Source of the DNA: an uncultured Alphaproteobacteria bacterium
GTDB lineage: Bacteria > Pseudomonadota > Alphaproteobacteria > HIMB59 > GCA-002718135
NCBI GenBank assembly: GCA_902567135.1
Contig: CACFLO010000001.1
Location: 113,748-167,287 of the forward strand
Direction: 5' to 3'
DNA: 53,540 nucleotides
Shown here: in pieces, positions 1 through 9,140 of the stretch
Layout: each line of letters starts with the position of its first letter
Numbering within the stretch: the first letter of the stretch is position 1
Notes under the pieces: generated by a model
What the model was told of the DNA's origin: nothing
Databases searched by the model: none
Seen by the model: only the letters and a program-made list of their open reading frames with translations
Program-made: the position numbers and the translations under genes

Positions 1-143
1 AAATAAAGTCTATATTGACAACATTTTGAGTCAATATCAGCAACTAATTCATAATCATCTGCTCTGCTAAAACTCCAATTCTTCTCATGAATAACTTCCT
101 CAACTATATCTATTGGATTTAAAGGTATATTTTCAATATCCAT
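1..143 (-). CDS. YbjN-domain protein, N-terminal part (cut by window edge)
   Basis: The frame opens with ATG at 143-141 and runs off the window, giving 47 residues. They read MDIENIPLNPIDIVEEV, then an NWSFSRADDYELV segment and a QYRLYF strand. This resembles the start of YbjN-domain proteins of alphaproteobacteria: a short helix carrying an NPIDxVEE motif, then a conserved W and an acidic strand. YbjN proteins have a type III secretion chaperone-like fold and their biochemical role is not settled. The gene follows ubiK on the same strand after about 106 bp that contain an inverted repeat. Family assignment rests on these 47 residues only. Confidence 0.6.
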   Translation of the reverse strand, partial: MDIENIPLNPIDIVEEVIHEKNWSFSRADDYELVADIDSKCCQYRLY

Positions 144-148
144 ACTTT

Positions 149-180
149 ATCTAGTATTGCATTTTTATTATCTACTAGAT
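149..180. repeat. 8-bp perfect inverted repeat upstream of ybjN
   Basis: ATCTAGTA (149-156) and TACTAGAT (173-180) are perfect inverted repeats with a 16-nt AT-rich loop. The repeat lies 6-37 nt upstream of the ybjN start codon and about 70 nt beyond the ubiK stop. It could be an operator, a leader hairpin or a weak terminator. It is not followed by a clear T-tract on the minus strand, so a classical intrinsic terminator is unlikely. Confidence 0.4.
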
Positions 181-249
181 GTAGTCTTACTAAATTAGTA
201 TGATGTTTCGCAAGTTAAATAAATAAATTAAGGTAAAAAATGTGAATAA

Positions 250-531
250 TTAAGGTTTTTTAGTCTTTTTTTTTCTTGGCGTAGTTTTTTTCTTTTTTTT
301 AGTACTTGTTTTCCTAGTATTTTTTAATTTTTCATTATCAATTATTGATTTTTGCACGATTCTTTTAAGAGAATCAAATTCATCTCTTTTAACAAGATTC
401 ATTTTATTAATAACTTTATCAACCCTTAAAGAAACCATTGTTTCAATTTCTTTTCTTAAGCTTGATAAGGTACTCATTGCATCAACGGCAAATTTTGATA
501 AATCTGATAAAATTCTGCTTTTATTAACCAT
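250..531 (-). CDS. ubiK: UbiK-family accessory protein (BMFP domain)
   Basis: A 93-residue protein with an amphipathic, coiled-coil-forming body (residues about 5-70), including the stretch AMSTLSSLRKEIE and the family-typical NKMNLVKRDEFDSLK. The last 20 residues are almost all Lys, Thr, Arg and Pro. UbiK (COG2960) is a small trimeric accessory factor of the ubiquinone biosynthesis complex and binds membranes. It fits an alphaproteobacterium that respires through a bc1 complex, also encoded here. It is divergent from lgt with 25 bp between the start codons, so the two probably share a compact promoter region. The basic tail is longer and more lysine-rich than usual, which may simply reflect the AT-rich genome. 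Confidence 0.75.
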   Translation of the reverse strand: MVNKSRILSDLSKFAVDAMSTLSSLRKEIETMVSLRVDKVINKMNLVKRDEFDSLKRIVQKSIIDNEKLKNTRKTSTKKKKKTTPRKKKTKKP

Positions 532-556
532 AATATAGTAACCTATTTAAAATATA

Positions 557-1333
557 ATGATTTTAATTCAACCTTCAATAGATCCCATAATTATTTCTTT
601 AGGGTTTATAGATATTCGTTGGTATAGCATTGCATATATCTTAGCTTTTGTTTTTGGATCAATATTAATTAAGCAATTTAATAGAAAGTCATATAATTTA
701 CTTTCAAATGTTCAAATTGATAGATTTTTTATTTGGGCAGTTATAGGGGTAATAATTGGAGGTAGAATAGGTTATGTGCTTTTTTATCAAACAAATTTAT
801 TATTTTTAAAACCTTTATACATATTTGAAATATGGAAAGGAGGTATGTCATTTCACGGTGGATTAATTGGCATAATCGTTTCAATCTATCTTTTTTCAAT
901 AAAAAATAGTGTTAAATTTTTTTATTTGTCAGATTTAGTTTCAATAGTTGCGCCTATTGGTTTGTTCTTAGGTAGAATGTCTAATTTTATCAACACAGAA
1001 TTATATGGCAGAGTTACAGATTTTCCTTTTGCGATTATTTATCCTGAAATTGATACTAATCCAAGACATCCTTCACAATTATACGAATCATTTTTTGAAG
1101 GAATAGTTTTATTTTGTATTTTATTTGTTTACTTCAATAGTAATCCAAAAAAATATTTGATAGGAAACATAAGTGCATTATTTTTAATTATATATTCAAT
1201 TTTTAGATTTTTAATTGAGTATTTAAGAGAGCCTGATTTACACTTGGGTTTATTTTTTAATTACTTCACTATGGGACAACTTTTATGTATTCCCCTATTT
1301 TTTGCTGGTTTGATAATTTTATTTCGTAGATGA
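557..1333 (+). CDS. lgt: prolipoprotein diacylglyceryl transferase
   Basis: Transfers diacylglycerol from phosphatidylglycerol to the lipobox cysteine of prolipoproteins at the inner membrane, the first step of lipoprotein maturation. The 258-residue protein has about seven hydrophobic segments. Family motifs are present: GGRIGYVLFYQ near 68-78, MSFHGG near 97-102 with the essential His100, and GRMSNFIN at 139-146 with the conserved Arg140. Length is normal. The start ATG at 557 is the first in frame after the divergent ubiK start. The 3' end overlaps midA by 4 bp (ATGA), implying translational coupling. Confidence 0.95.
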   Translation: MILIQPSIDPIIISLGFIDIRWYSIAYILAFVFGSILIKQFNRKSYNLLSNVQIDRFFIWAVIGVIIGGRIGYVLFYQTNLLFLKPLYIFEIWKGGMSFHGGLIGIIVSIYLFSIKNSVKFFYLSDLVSIVAPIGLFLGRMSNFINTELYGRVTDFPFAIIYPEIDTNPRHPSQLYESFFEGIVLFCILFVYFNSNPKKYLIGNISALFLIIYSIFRFLIEYLREPDLHLGLFFNYFTMGQLLCIPLFFAGLIILFRR

Positions 1334-2376
1334 AAATTAAAGAGATAATTATTTCAGAAATTAAAAGAAATAAGAAAATTAATGTTAGTCAGTTTATAGA
1401 ATTTTGTCTGTATGGAGATGATGGGTATTATATTAAAAATGATCCAATAGGAAAAAAAAATGATTTTATAACTTCTCCTGAAATATCTCAAATGTTTGGA
1501 GAAATGCTTGCTGCTTTTTTAATAAATTACTGGAATAAAAATATTAAGACAGAATTTAATTTAATTGAATTAGGACCAGGGACAGGAACTTTAATTGTTG
1601 ATATTTTACGAACTGCAACTGAAAATAAAAAGTTTGTTAATGAAATTAATCTTACGCTTATAGAAAAAAATAAAAATTTAATGATTAAACAAAAAAATAA
1701 TTTACGTAATTTAAATTTTTATTCAGTTAACTGGGCTAAAGAGATTGATATAAAAAAAAATAATAGACCTTCGATTATATATTCTAACGAATTCTTTGAC
1801 TGCTTTCCAATTAGACAATTTTATAAAAAAAATAAATGGTATGAAAAATATATAAAATATAATGAAACACAAAAAATATTTAATTTCATATCAGAAGAGG
1901 TTGATAATATAAAGGTGTTAAATAAACTAGAAAAATTTAATGATGTAGCTGTTGCAGAAATTTCAGATGCTAGAAAAAAATATTTTGAATTAGTTTGTAA
2001 ACATATAAAAAAAAATAGCGGAGTTTGCATAACTATTGATTATGGTTATAAAGATCCACCTAAAAATTTCTCTTTACAAACAATTTATAATCATAAAAAA
2101 ACCCATTTATTCGAAAATTTAGGGAATCAAGATATTACAGCTCATGTAAATTTTGATGAATTAATGAGTATTGCTTATAAATACGAATTAAAAATAGACT
2201 TATTCTGTAATCAAAAGGATTTTTTAAATGGTTGTGGCTTAAAAGAAAGAAAAGAGGAATTACAAAAAAATAAAAATGAAAAAACTATTAAAAAAATAGA
2301 ATTAGATTATGAGCGTCTTACAAATAAATCTCAAATGGGAGAAATTTTCAAAGTTTTAGTAATTTCATGTCTTTAA
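1330..2376 (+). CDS. MidA/NDUFAF7-family SAM-dependent methyltransferase
   Basis: A 348-residue class I methyltransferase of the COG1565/DUF185 family. The N-terminal stretch has the family signature of a small helix, the GDDGYY segment (29-34) and the FITSPEISQMFGE motif (46-58). The SAM-binding motif I is ELGPGTG (80-86), and NEFFDCFPIRQF follows near 158. The mitochondrial homologue methylates an arginine of complex I subunit NDUFS2. Bacterial members are often assumed to act similarly, but that is not shown here. It overlaps lgt by 4 bp and pgeF by 10 bp, and this lgt-midA-pgeF order is common in alphaproteobacteria. The gene is rich in A-runs (9 A near 1452). Confidence 0.85.
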   Translation: MKIKEIIISEIKRNKKINVSQFIEFCLYGDDGYYIKNDPIGKKNDFITSPEISQMFGEMLAAFLINYWNKNIKTEFNLIELGPGTGTLIVDILRTATENKKFVNEINLTLIEKNKNLMIKQKNNLRNLNFYSVNWAKEIDIKKNNRPSIIYSNEFFDCFPIRQFYKKNKWYEKYIKYNETQKIFNFISEEVDNIKVLNKLEKFNDVAVAEISDARKKYFELVCKHIKKNSGVCITIDYGYKDPPKNFSLQTIYNHKKTHLFENLGNQDITAHVNFDELMSIAYKYELKIDLFCNQKDFLNGCGLKERKEELQKNKNEKTIKKIELDYERLTNKSQMGEIFKVLVISCL

Positions 2377-3131
2377 ATAAAAATTATTATAGTATTAAAA
2401 ATACTAAAATAAATCATGGATTTTTTAACAGGTTAAATGGTTTCTCTAAAAAAGACTTTAAATCTTTAAATTGCAGTTTATCTAATGGAGACAATAAAAA
2501 ACTAGTTTATAAAAATAGATTAAAAGCCTTAAGACAATTAAAATTACACAAAAAAAAATTAATATTGATTAATCAAATCCATTCTTCTAAAGTAATTAAA
2601 ATAACAAAATCTAATCTTAATAAAAAAATAGAAGCTGATGGAATGATTACTTCCTTAAGTAATGTGGTCTTAGGAGTATTGACTGCTGATTGTGCTCCCA
2701 TTTTTATCTATGATAATAAAACTAAATTCGTATGCTGTTTACATTCAGGTTGGAAAGGAGCATTAAAAAATATTTCTAAAAATGCAATAAAACTATTTGA
2801 TAATCACAATATTAATAGAGGAAATCTAACTGCTATAATAGGACCTTGTTTAGGGGCAAAAAATTATGAAGTGGATAGAAGTTTTGAAAAAAGATTCTGT
2901 AAAAAAAATTCTAGTTATTCAAGATTTTTTAGAAAAAAAAATAATATTAAATATTTATTCAATCTTAGGGGATTAATAAAGTATCAATTAAAAGAATTGG
3001 GTTTAAAAAAAATACATAATGTTAATTTGGATACTTATTCAAACAAAAGTCTATTTTTTAGTCATCGAAGATCTTTTCACAATGATAAAAAGACTACTGG
3101 AAGGTTAATTAATTTGATCTCTATTACTTAA
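2367..3131 (+). CDS. pgeF: PgeF/YfiH-family (laccase-domain) protein
   Basis: A 254-residue member of the multicopper-polyphenol-oxidase-like DUF152 family. E. coli PgeF (YfiH) removes misincorporated serine from peptidoglycan precursors; other members act on purine nucleosides. Metal/active-site residues are visible: His72 in the IHSS motif, Cys109 in TADC and His126 in HSGWKG, followed by the GPCLGAKNYEV motif. The start overlaps the end of midA by 10 bp, and an internal ATG-poor start region leaves no better alternative. Assignment to the family is firm; the substrate in this organism is not known. Confidence 0.85.
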   Translation: MSLNKNYYSIKNTKINHGFFNRLNGFSKKDFKSLNCSLSNGDNKKLVYKNRLKALRQLKLHKKKLILINQIHSSKVIKITKSNLNKKIEADGMITSLSNVVLGVLTADCAPIFIYDNKTKFVCCLHSGWKGALKNISKNAIKLFDNHNINRGNLTAIIGPCLGAKNYEVDRSFEKRFCKKNSSYSRFFRKKNNIKYLFNLRGLIKYQLKELGLKKIHNVNLDTYSNKSLFFSHRRSFHNDKKTTGRLINLISIT

Positions 3132-3175
3132 TGGTTGATCTATTTATATACTTATATATTGATAAAAAATATTAA

Positions 3176-4111
3176 ATGAAGATTATTGCCTGCAATAGTA
3201 ATAAAATTTTAGCTGAAGCAATTTGCTCTTATATTGGGGTTGATTTGGCAAATGCCTCACTTAGAAGATTCGCAGATAGAGAAATATTCGTTGAAATTAA
3301 TGAAAATATTAGAGGAGAAGATGTTTTTATAATTCAATCAACATCGCATCCAGCGAATGATCATCTTATGGAATTATTGATTACAATCGATGCAGCTAAA
3401 AGGGGTTCGGCAAAAAGAATCACTGCCGTTATTCCTTATTATGGATATGCTCGTCAAGATAGGAAAACGGGACCTCGCACACCCATTACTGCAAAACTTG
3501 TGGCAAATTTGATAACTTCAGCTGGAGCTCATAGAGTTTTAACAATGGATTTACATGCAGGGCAAATACAAGGTTTTTTTGATATTCCTCTAGATAATAT
3601 TTTTTCAGCTCCACCAATCATAAAAGATATGAAAGAAAAATTCTCAAAGAATTCTAATTTAGTCATTACATCTCCAGATGTTGGTGGTGTTGTGAGAGCT
3701 AGAGCTTTTGCTAAAAGGTTAAATGCTGGTTTAGCAATTGCTGATAAAAGAAGAGAAAAAGCTGGAGAGTCTGAAGTGATGAATATTATCGGTGATGTAA
3801 AAGGAAAGACATGTATTTTATTAGATGATATTGCTGACTCTGCTGGCACTTTATGTAATGCAGCAAAAGCTCTTAAAGATAGTGGTGCTATGGAAATATA
3901 TTCATATATAGCACATGGAGTCTTGTCAGGTGAGGCTTTAAATAGAATTGAAAATTCAGCTATCAAAGAGCTAGTCCTCACAGATAGTATTGAAGCATCA
4001 AATGAGGTTAAAAATACAAAAAATATTAGACATATCAGTATTGCTCCTTTAATGGGAGAGGCCATAAAAAGGATCAACAGTGATTCATCTGTTTCAGCCC
4101 TTTTTAACTAA
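3176..4111 (+). CDS. prs: ribose-phosphate pyrophosphokinase
   Basis: Makes PRPP from ribose 5-phosphate and ATP for purine, pyrimidine, histidine, tryptophan and NAD synthesis. The 311-residue protein is full length. It carries the [11 protein letters not shown] segment (31-41), GYARQDRK (90-97), the [11 protein letters not shown] region (125-135) and the PRPP-binding loop DDIADSAGT (217-225). It starts 44 bp after pgeF, a slightly larger gap than elsewhere in this run, so a promoter of its own is possible. prs next to rplY-pth-ychF is the usual bacterial order. Confidence 0.97.
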   Translation: MKIIACNSNKILAEAICSYIGVDLANASLRRFADREIFVEINENIRGEDVFIIQSTSHPANDHLMELLITIDAAKRGSAKRITAVIPYYGYARQDRKTGPRTPITAKLVANLITSAGAHRVLTMDLHAGQIQGFFDIPLDNIFSAPPIIKDMKEKFSKNSNLVITSPDVGGVVRARAFAKRLNAGLAIADKRREKAGESEVMNIIGDVKGKTCILLDDIADSAGTLCNAAKALKDSGAMEIYSYIAHGVLSGEALNRIENSAIKELVLTDSIEASNEVKNTKNIRHISIAPLMGEAIKRINSDSSVSALFN

Positions 4112-4129
4112 AAACTAAAAAACTTAGGT

Positions 4130-4819
4130 ATGGAAAAATATAAGGTAATTGAAAGATCTAAAGAAACTGGTTCTACACACTCTTTAATTAACAAGGGAAT
4201 GATACCAGGAATAGTATATGGCAAGGGTACAGAACCTATCAAGATTGCATTTGAAAATAAAATTCTTTTAAAATTAATGCATACTGGTTCTTTTTATTCT
4301 ACAATTCTTGATATTGATATTGATGGAAAATCTGAAAAGGTACTTCCTAAACAATTACAATACCATCCAGTAACTGATAAATTAATTCACTTTGATTTTT
4401 TGCGCGTTCAAGAAGACACAAAAGTTACCGTTGAGGTTCCTGTTGAATTTTTAAACCAAGAAACTTGTCCTGGACTTAAAAAAGGAGGGGTTCTTAATTT
4501 AGTTAGACGTGAAGTGGAGCTGAGCTGTAATGCTAATAATATACCTAATAAACTACAATTTGATCTTATTGACAGTGAAATTGGAGATTCAATTAAAATA
4601 AGTAATATAGAACTGCCTGATGGAGTAATACCGACGATTACAGACAGAGACTTTGTTGTTGCTACTTTAGTGCCACCTACAGTAGAAGTTGAAACGAAAC
4701 CAGCTGAAGAAGAAGCAGAAGAAACTACTGATGATTCTAAAGAAGAAAAACCTGAAGATAAAAAAGAAGAAAATAAAGAAGACTCTAAAAAAGAAGACTC
4801 TAAAGAAGAATCTAAATAA
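4130..4819 (+). CDS. rplY: 50S ribosomal protein L25 (Ctc/TL5 form)
   Basis: A 229-residue two-domain L25. The N-terminal 5S rRNA-binding domain (about 1-92) contains the GMIPGIVYG motif and ends with HFDFLRV. The C-terminal TL5-like beta domain (about 95-185) follows. Residues about 190-229 form a very acidic Glu/Lys/Asp/Ser-rich tail with repeated KEDSKEES-like units, typical of alphaproteobacterial L25. It sits 18 bp after prs and 18 bp before pth, probably in one operon. The low-complexity tail may vary in length between strains. Confidence 0.95.
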   Translation: MEKYKVIERSKETGSTHSLINKGMIPGIVYGKGTEPIKIAFENKILLKLMHTGSFYSTILDIDIDGKSEKVLPKQLQYHPVTDKLIHFDFLRVQEDTKVTVEVPVEFLNQETCPGLKKGGVLNLVRREVELSCNANNIPNKLQFDLIDSEIGDSIKISNIELPDGVIPTITDRDFVVATLVPPTVEVETKPAEEEAEETTDDSKEEKPEDKKEENKEDSKKEDSKEESK

Positions 4820-4837
4820 AATACTTTATAAATAATT

Positions 4838-5398
4838 ATGTTTTTAATATGTGGTCTGGGAAATCCAGGTAAACAATACATTAATACAAGACACAATATT
4901 GGATTTAATCTAGTCGATAAACTTGAAAGCTTTTATAATTTTGAAACATTTAAAAAAGACACTAAAAAAGAAATTTTCAAAGGTATTATTGCTAATAATT
5001 CATGTTTATTAATGAAACCTCTAAATTTTATGAATTTATCAGGACAACCAATCAGGGATGTAATTAGTTTTTATAAAATAGAAAAAAATAAAATATTTAT
5101 AATTCACGATGATTTAGACTTAGAATTAGGTAAGGTTAAAATAAAATTTGGTGGAGGTAATGGTGGTCATAATGGTCTTTCTAGTATTGATGAAATGATT
5201 GGCAATGATTATTACAGGATCCGTGTAGGTATTGATCATCCAGGAATGAAAGATTTAGTTTCAAACTATGTTTTAAATAAATTTAATTCAGATGAAATAG
5301 AAAAGATTGATGCTCAACTTGATAAAATAACAAAAAACTTTGGGACACTATTAAATGATACGAGCCTTTTTTTAACAAAATTAGCTGATAGAAAATAA
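4838..5398 (+). CDS. pth: peptidyl-tRNA hydrolase
   Basis: Recycles peptidyl-tRNA released from stalled ribosomes. The 186-residue protein has the GLGNPGKQY motif (6-14), catalytic His19 in TRHNIGF, Asn66 in NFMNLSG, Asp91/Asp92 in HDDLDL and Asn112 in GGHNGL. Length is typical. Its TAA stop shares an A with the ychF ATG (TAATG), so the two are translationally coupled. Confidence 0.96.
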   Translation: MFLICGLGNPGKQYINTRHNIGFNLVDKLESFYNFETFKKDTKKEIFKGIIANNSCLLMKPLNFMNLSGQPIRDVISFYKIEKNKIFIIHDDLDLELGKVKIKFGGGNGGHNGLSSIDEMIGNDYYRIRVGIDHPGMKDLVSNYVLNKFNSDEIEKIDAQLDKITKNFGTLLNDTSLFLTKLADRK

Positions 5399-6498
5399 TG
5401 GGCTTTAAATGTGGTATTATTGGATTGCCCAATGTTGGTAAGTCAACATTATTTAATGCCTTAACTGAATCAAATAAAGCAGAGGCAGCAAATTATCCTT
5501 TTGCTACTATTGAACCAAATGTGGGAAGGGTTGCTGTTCCAGATCAAAGATTAGAAATATTGGGTAAGGTGGGTAAAAGTGAAAAAATAATTCCTTCTTA
5601 TATGGATTTTGTTGATATCGCTGGACTAGTAAAGGGCGCATCTAAAGGAGAAGGTCTAGGTAATAAGTTTTTAGGTCATATACGTGAAGTGGATGCTATT
5701 GCTCATGTAGTAAGATGTTTTAAAGATGATAATGTTACACATGTATCTAATAATATTAATCCTTTGAATGATATCGAGACAATCAATACTGAGCTTCAAT
5801 TATCAGATATGGAAACATTAGAAATTAAGAAAAATGCTTTAGAAAAAAAATCAAAACAAGGAGATAAAGTTATTAAAAATCAAATAAGTATAATTGAAAA
5901 ACTTTTAACAAATTTAAGTAATTTAAATGTTTTACAAAACAATGAATACTCCGAAGATGATAATCAATTTATTAATTCGCTAAATCTAATTACAATTAAA
6001 CCAATGCTATATATTTGTAATGTTGATGAAAAATCTGTTCAAAATGGGAATGAGCTTTCTAAAAAAGTTGATGCATATGCAGTTAAATGTAATCATAATT
6101 CAATTATTATTTCTGCATCAATTGAATCTCAAATTGCGGAATTAGAAAATAAAGAAGAAAAACTTGAAATGATTAAGGAGATGGCATTAAATGATACAAC
6201 ACTTACTAAGGTAATCAAAAGTGGTTATAATCTTCTAGATCTAATTAACTACTTCACTTGTGGGCCCAAAGAAACACGTTCTTGGACAATAAATAAAAAT
6301 ACCTTAGCGCCGCAAGCTGCTGGTAAAATACATACTGATTTTGAAAAAGGTTTTATTAGAGCCGAAACTATATCTTATGAAGATTTTATAAAATATAATG
6401 GAGAGGCTGGTAGCAGAGATGCTGGAAAGTTAAGGCAGGAAGGAAAAGATTATATTGTTCAAGATGGAGATGTAATGCATTTTCTCTTTAATGTTTAA
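5398..6498 (+). CDS. ychF: ribosome-associated ATPase YchF/OLA1
   Basis: An Obg-superfamily P-loop protein that prefers ATP. The 366-residue protein has G1 GLPNVGKST (9-17), the DFVDIAGLVKGASKGEG segment with the G3 motif near 70-86, NVDE in place of NKxD near 202, and a C-terminal TGS domain (about 280-366) ending in DVMHFLF. It is coupled to pth. Its stop codon overlaps by 4 bp the end of convergent petC, so neither gene has room for a separate terminator. Confidence 0.96.
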   Translation: MGFKCGIIGLPNVGKSTLFNALTESNKAEAANYPFATIEPNVGRVAVPDQRLEILGKVGKSEKIIPSYMDFVDIAGLVKGASKGEGLGNKFLGHIREVDAIAHVVRCFKDDNVTHVSNNINPLNDIETINTELQLSDMETLEIKKNALEKKSKQGDKVIKNQISIIEKLLTNLSNLNVLQNNEYSEDDNQFINSLNLITIKPMLYICNVDEKSVQNGNELSKKVDAYAVKCNHNSIIISASIESQIAELENKEEKLEMIKEMALNDTTLTKVIKSGYNLLDLINYFTCGPKETRSWTINKNTLAPQAAGKIHTDFEKGFIRAETISYEDFIKYNGEAGSRDAGKLRQEGKDYIVQDGDVMHFLFNV

Positions 6499-7247
6499 TC
6501 AACTTCTCTCCAGAGTTTATTTTTAACAAAATAAATAAATGTACCTAAAACTAAAAAAAACAATATAACTTTAATTCCAAGATTTTTTCTTACTTCTAGT
6601 TCAGGTTCAGCTGCCCATTTTAAAAAAGTAACTACATCCTCTGTAAGTTGTAAAGCGTTATTATCTGTGCCATCATCATAATCAACACTTCCATCATATA
6701 TAGGTTGTGGCATAGATATTTGGTTACCCCCTACCCATTTATTATAATACATTCCATCGCCTATTTCCATTCCTTCAGGTGGTTCTTCATAGCCTAGAAT
6801 AAAATTATAAATATAATCTTCACCATATTTTCTAGCTTTTGTTATTACACTTAAATCGGGAGGATAAGCACCATTATTACTTAGCCTAGCTTCATTGTCA
6901 TTGGCGTAAGGAGAGACAAATCTATCTGCCGGTCTTGCATCTCGATCATACATTTCACCTTCATCATTCGGTCCATCTACAACTGTGTATTCAGCAGCAA
7001 TTACTTTCACTTCTGCTTCAGAAAATCCAATATCTCTGAGATCTCTATAATACAATAATTTCATTGAATGGCAGCCTGAGCAGACTTCTTGATAAACCTT
7101 AAAACCTCTTTGCAGCGCTGCTCTATCAAAAGTACCTGTAATTCCATTAAAAGACCATTTATGCTTAGGCATTGGCCCTGAATTTGATTCAGCAGCAAAG
7201 ATACTTGTAGATAATAAAAAAAGTAAAATTATAATAATAAATCTCAT
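6495..7247 (-). CDS. petC: cytochrome c1 of the bc1 complex
   Basis: The haem-c subunit of ubiquinol:cytochrome c reductase, taking electrons from the Rieske protein to a c-type cytochrome. Residues 1-18 form a Sec signal peptide, the haem site is CSGCH (56-60), and the SMPQP segment near 187 supplies the likely axial Met. One C-terminal membrane anchor spans about 224-242. The 250-residue length is normal. It is third in petA-petB-petC, starting 3 bp after petB, and ends convergently on ychF. Confidence 0.96.
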   Translation of the reverse strand: MRFIIIILLFLLSTSIFAAESNSGPMPKHKWSFNGITGTFDRAALQRGFKVYQEVCSGCHSMKLLYYRDLRDIGFSEAEVKVIAAEYTVVDGPNDEGEMYDRDARPADRFVSPYANDNEARLSNNGAYPPDLSVITKARKYGEDYIYNFILGYEEPPEGMEIGDGMYYNKWVGGNQISMPQPIYDGSVDYDDGTDNNALQLTEDVVTFLKWAAEPELEVRKNLGIKVILFFLVLGTFIYFVKNKLWREVD

Positions 7248-7250
7248 CGA

Positions 7251-8516
7251 TTAAATAATCTCTTTTTGTGCATTCGGGTTAAGGGCTTCTTTACCACCTC
7301 CTAAATAAACATCACTAATACCTAAAGGAAGGCTTTTTGGTGTTTCAATCCTATGTATAAATGGTGTTATTATTAAGAAAAAACCAAAATAATAAACAAG
7401 ACCTATTCTTGCTATTAAGAGGTATAACCCTTCAGCTGGCAACATTCCTACATATCCAAGAATAAAAAAATTAACAAAAAATAACATTACAAACCATTTA
7501 TATATCGGTCTAAAGTTACAACTTCTCACCTTTGATCTATCTAACCAAGGAAGTACAAACAATATTGCAATAGATCCAAACATTAATAGGACACCGCCTA
7601 GCTTATCTGGAATTGCTCTCAATATGGCGTAAAAAGGAGCTAAATACCAATTAGGAACTATATGAGCAGGTGTTACAAGCGGATCAGCAGGTATATAATT
7701 GTCGACTTCAGCCATTAAGTTTGGACCGAAAAAAATTACTGCAGAAATTATTACTCCAAAAACACAAACAGCTAAAGCATCCTTCATAACCATATATGGA
7801 AAAAATCTTACCGTATCATTTTTAGATTTAATATCGATTCCTGCAGGATTGTTTGAGCCATGAACATGAACTGCAGCAACATGAAGTCCAACAACTCCTA
7901 AAATAACAAAAGGCAAAACATAATGTAAAGCAAAAAACCTATTTAGAGTAGCATTACCAACTGTGTAGTCTCCCAAAAGCCAAATTTTTAATCCTTCACC
8001 AATAAAAGGAATAGCACTAAATAAATTTGTAATAACGGTTGCTCCCCAATAAGACATTTGACCCCATGGCAGCACATATCCCATAAATGCTGATGCCATC
8101 ATTAGAAGATAAATAAAAACTCCAAGTATCCAGTTAAGCTCCCTTGGATATTTATATGAACCATAATACATACCACGAAGTATATGAATATATACAACAA
8201 TAAAAAAGAAAGCTGCACCATTAGAATGAATGTAACGAAGGAGCCAACCGTAATTAACATCACGCATAATTCTTTCTACGCTATCAAATGCCATATCAGT
8301 ATGGGGTGTATAATTCATAGCAAGAAAAATTCCACTTACAATCATAACAACAAGTGTAATTGTTGCTAATGCACCAAAGCTCCAAAAATAATTACAATTT
8401 TTAGGCATTGGATAATCACCATATTCTTTTTCAAAATACGAAATTATTGGAAGTCTAAATTCTATCCAATTTAAAAAAGAATTCTTATATTTTCTATGTT
8501 CTGAATTTCCACTCAT
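7251..8516 (-). CDS. petB: cytochrome b of the bc1 complex
   Basis: The membrane core of complex III, with both quinone sites and two b haems. The 421-residue protein has the haem ligands His97/His198 and His111/His212 in helices B and D, and the [12 protein letters not shown] stretch (150-161) at the Qo site. The Qo-site motif that is usually PEWY reads PNWY here (codons CCT AAT TGG TAT near 7645), so the conserved Glu is replaced by Asn. The rest of that helix ([14 protein letters not shown]) is normal. It lies 2 bp after petA and 3 bp before petC. Confidence 0.96.
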   Translation of the reverse strand: MSGNSEHRKYKNSFLNWIEFRLPIISYFEKEYGDYPMPKNCNYFWSFGALATITLVVMIVSGIFLAMNYTPHTDMAFDSVERIMRDVNYGWLLRYIHSNGAAFFFIVVYIHILRGMYYGSYKYPRELNWILGVFIYLLMMASAFMGYVLPWGQMSYWGATVITNLFSAIPFIGEGLKIWLLGDYTVGNATLNRFFALHYVLPFVILGVVGLHVAAVHVHGSNNPAGIDIKSKNDTVRFFPYMVMKDALAVCVFGVIISAVIFFGPNLMAEVDNYIPADPLVTPAHIVPNWYLAPFYAILRAIPDKLGGVLLMFGSIAILFVLPWLDRSKVRSCNFRPIYKWFVMLFFVNFFILGYVGMLPAEGLYLLIARIGLVYYFGFFLIITPFIHRIETPKSLPLGISDVYLGGGKEALNPNAQKEII

Positions 8517-8518
8517 AA

Positions 8519-9046
8519 TTAACCAATTTTAATAGTTGTATCATTTAAAAACGAATATGGAGGAACAGGAAGATTGTTTGGAGCAGGTCCTTTACGTATT
8601 CTACCTGATGTGTCATAGTGAGATCCATGACAAGGGCAATACCAGCCATTATACTCTCCCTTATTGTCAGTTAACTTTTGACCAAGAGGTACACAGCCCA
8701 GATGCGTGCAAACACCAATTAGAACTAACCATTCTTCTTTTTTTACCCTGTCAATATCTTGTTCTGGATCTATCAAATCTGTAAAGTTAACTTCTTTAGC
8801 TTCTTCAATCTCTTCTTTGGTTCTTTTACGAATAAATACTGGCTTACCTCTCCATTTTACTGTTATACTTTGACCTTCTTCGATAGAACTTATATCTACT
8901 TCTGTAGTGCCAAGTGCAAGGGTGTCTTCAGCTGGATTCATGCTTGAAAGAAAAGGCCAAATAAACGCTGCCGTTCCTAAAGCTCCAATAGATATCGTAC
9001 TAAGTTGTAAAAAATCTCTTCTTTTATTATTGGGATTTTCAGCCAT
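8519..9046 (-). CDS. petA: Rieske iron-sulfur subunit of the bc1 complex
   Basis: Carries the 2Fe-2S cluster that oxidises ubiquinol at the Qo site. The 175-residue protein has a twin-arginine-type N-terminus (Arg9-Arg10 in KRRDFLQLS) followed by one membrane helix (about 15-34), as expected for a Tat-exported Rieske protein. Cluster ligands are Cys113 and His115 in CTHLGC and Cys137 and His140 in CPCHGSH; Cys118 and Cys139 form the usual disulfide. First gene of petABC, divergent from trmL. Confidence 0.97.
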   Translation of the reverse strand: MAENPNNKRRDFLQLSTISIGALGTAAFIWPFLSSMNPAEDTLALGTTEVDISSIEEGQSITVKWRGKPVFIRKRTKEEIEEAKEVNFTDLIDPEQDIDRVKKEEWLVLIGVCTHLGCVPLGQKLTDNKGEYNGWYCPCHGSHYDTSGRIRKGPAPNNLPVPPYSFLNDTTIKIG

Positions 9047-9090
9047 AAATTGATTTTCTCTTATAGCGTAAATTTGAAAAAAAATACCAA

Positions 9091-9112
9091 ATTATATGTG
9101 CCAGCGTGACGC
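9091..9112 (-). promoter_or_regulatory. candidate petABC promoter with GCGT/ACGC dyad
   Basis: In the 94-bp gap between petA and trmL the minus strand reads a perfect TATAAT (9096-9091), about 45 bp before the petA start. Just upstream is GCGTCACGC (9112-9104), an imperfect dyad of GCGT and ACGC in an otherwise AT-rich gap. No good -35 hexamer is seen 16-18 bp upstream, so an activator-dependent promoter is possible. GC-rich dyads of this kind recall binding sites of redox response regulators, but no regulator can be named from this. Confidence 0.35.
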
Positions 9113-9140
9113 AATCATATAAATACTGTAGACAAGAATT

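Noticed and set aside
149-180. Intrinsic terminator for ubiK
   Set aside because: The stem is AT-rich and no T-tract follows it on the transcribed strand.
3529-4077. 182-codon open frame antisense to prs
   Set aside because: It mirrors the conserved prs coding sequence; no Shine-Dalgarno, no recognisable family, and the composition is that of a reverse-complement shadow.
4408-4896. 162-codon open frame antisense to rplY
   Set aside because: Its Ser/Glu-rich sequence is only the complement of the acidic, repetitive tail of L25.
9094-9112. Another GTGTG-type arm motif near trmL
   Set aside because: TGTGCCAGCGTGACG resembles the motif only loosely, has no tRNA fragment nearby and is better explained as a promoter-linked dyad.
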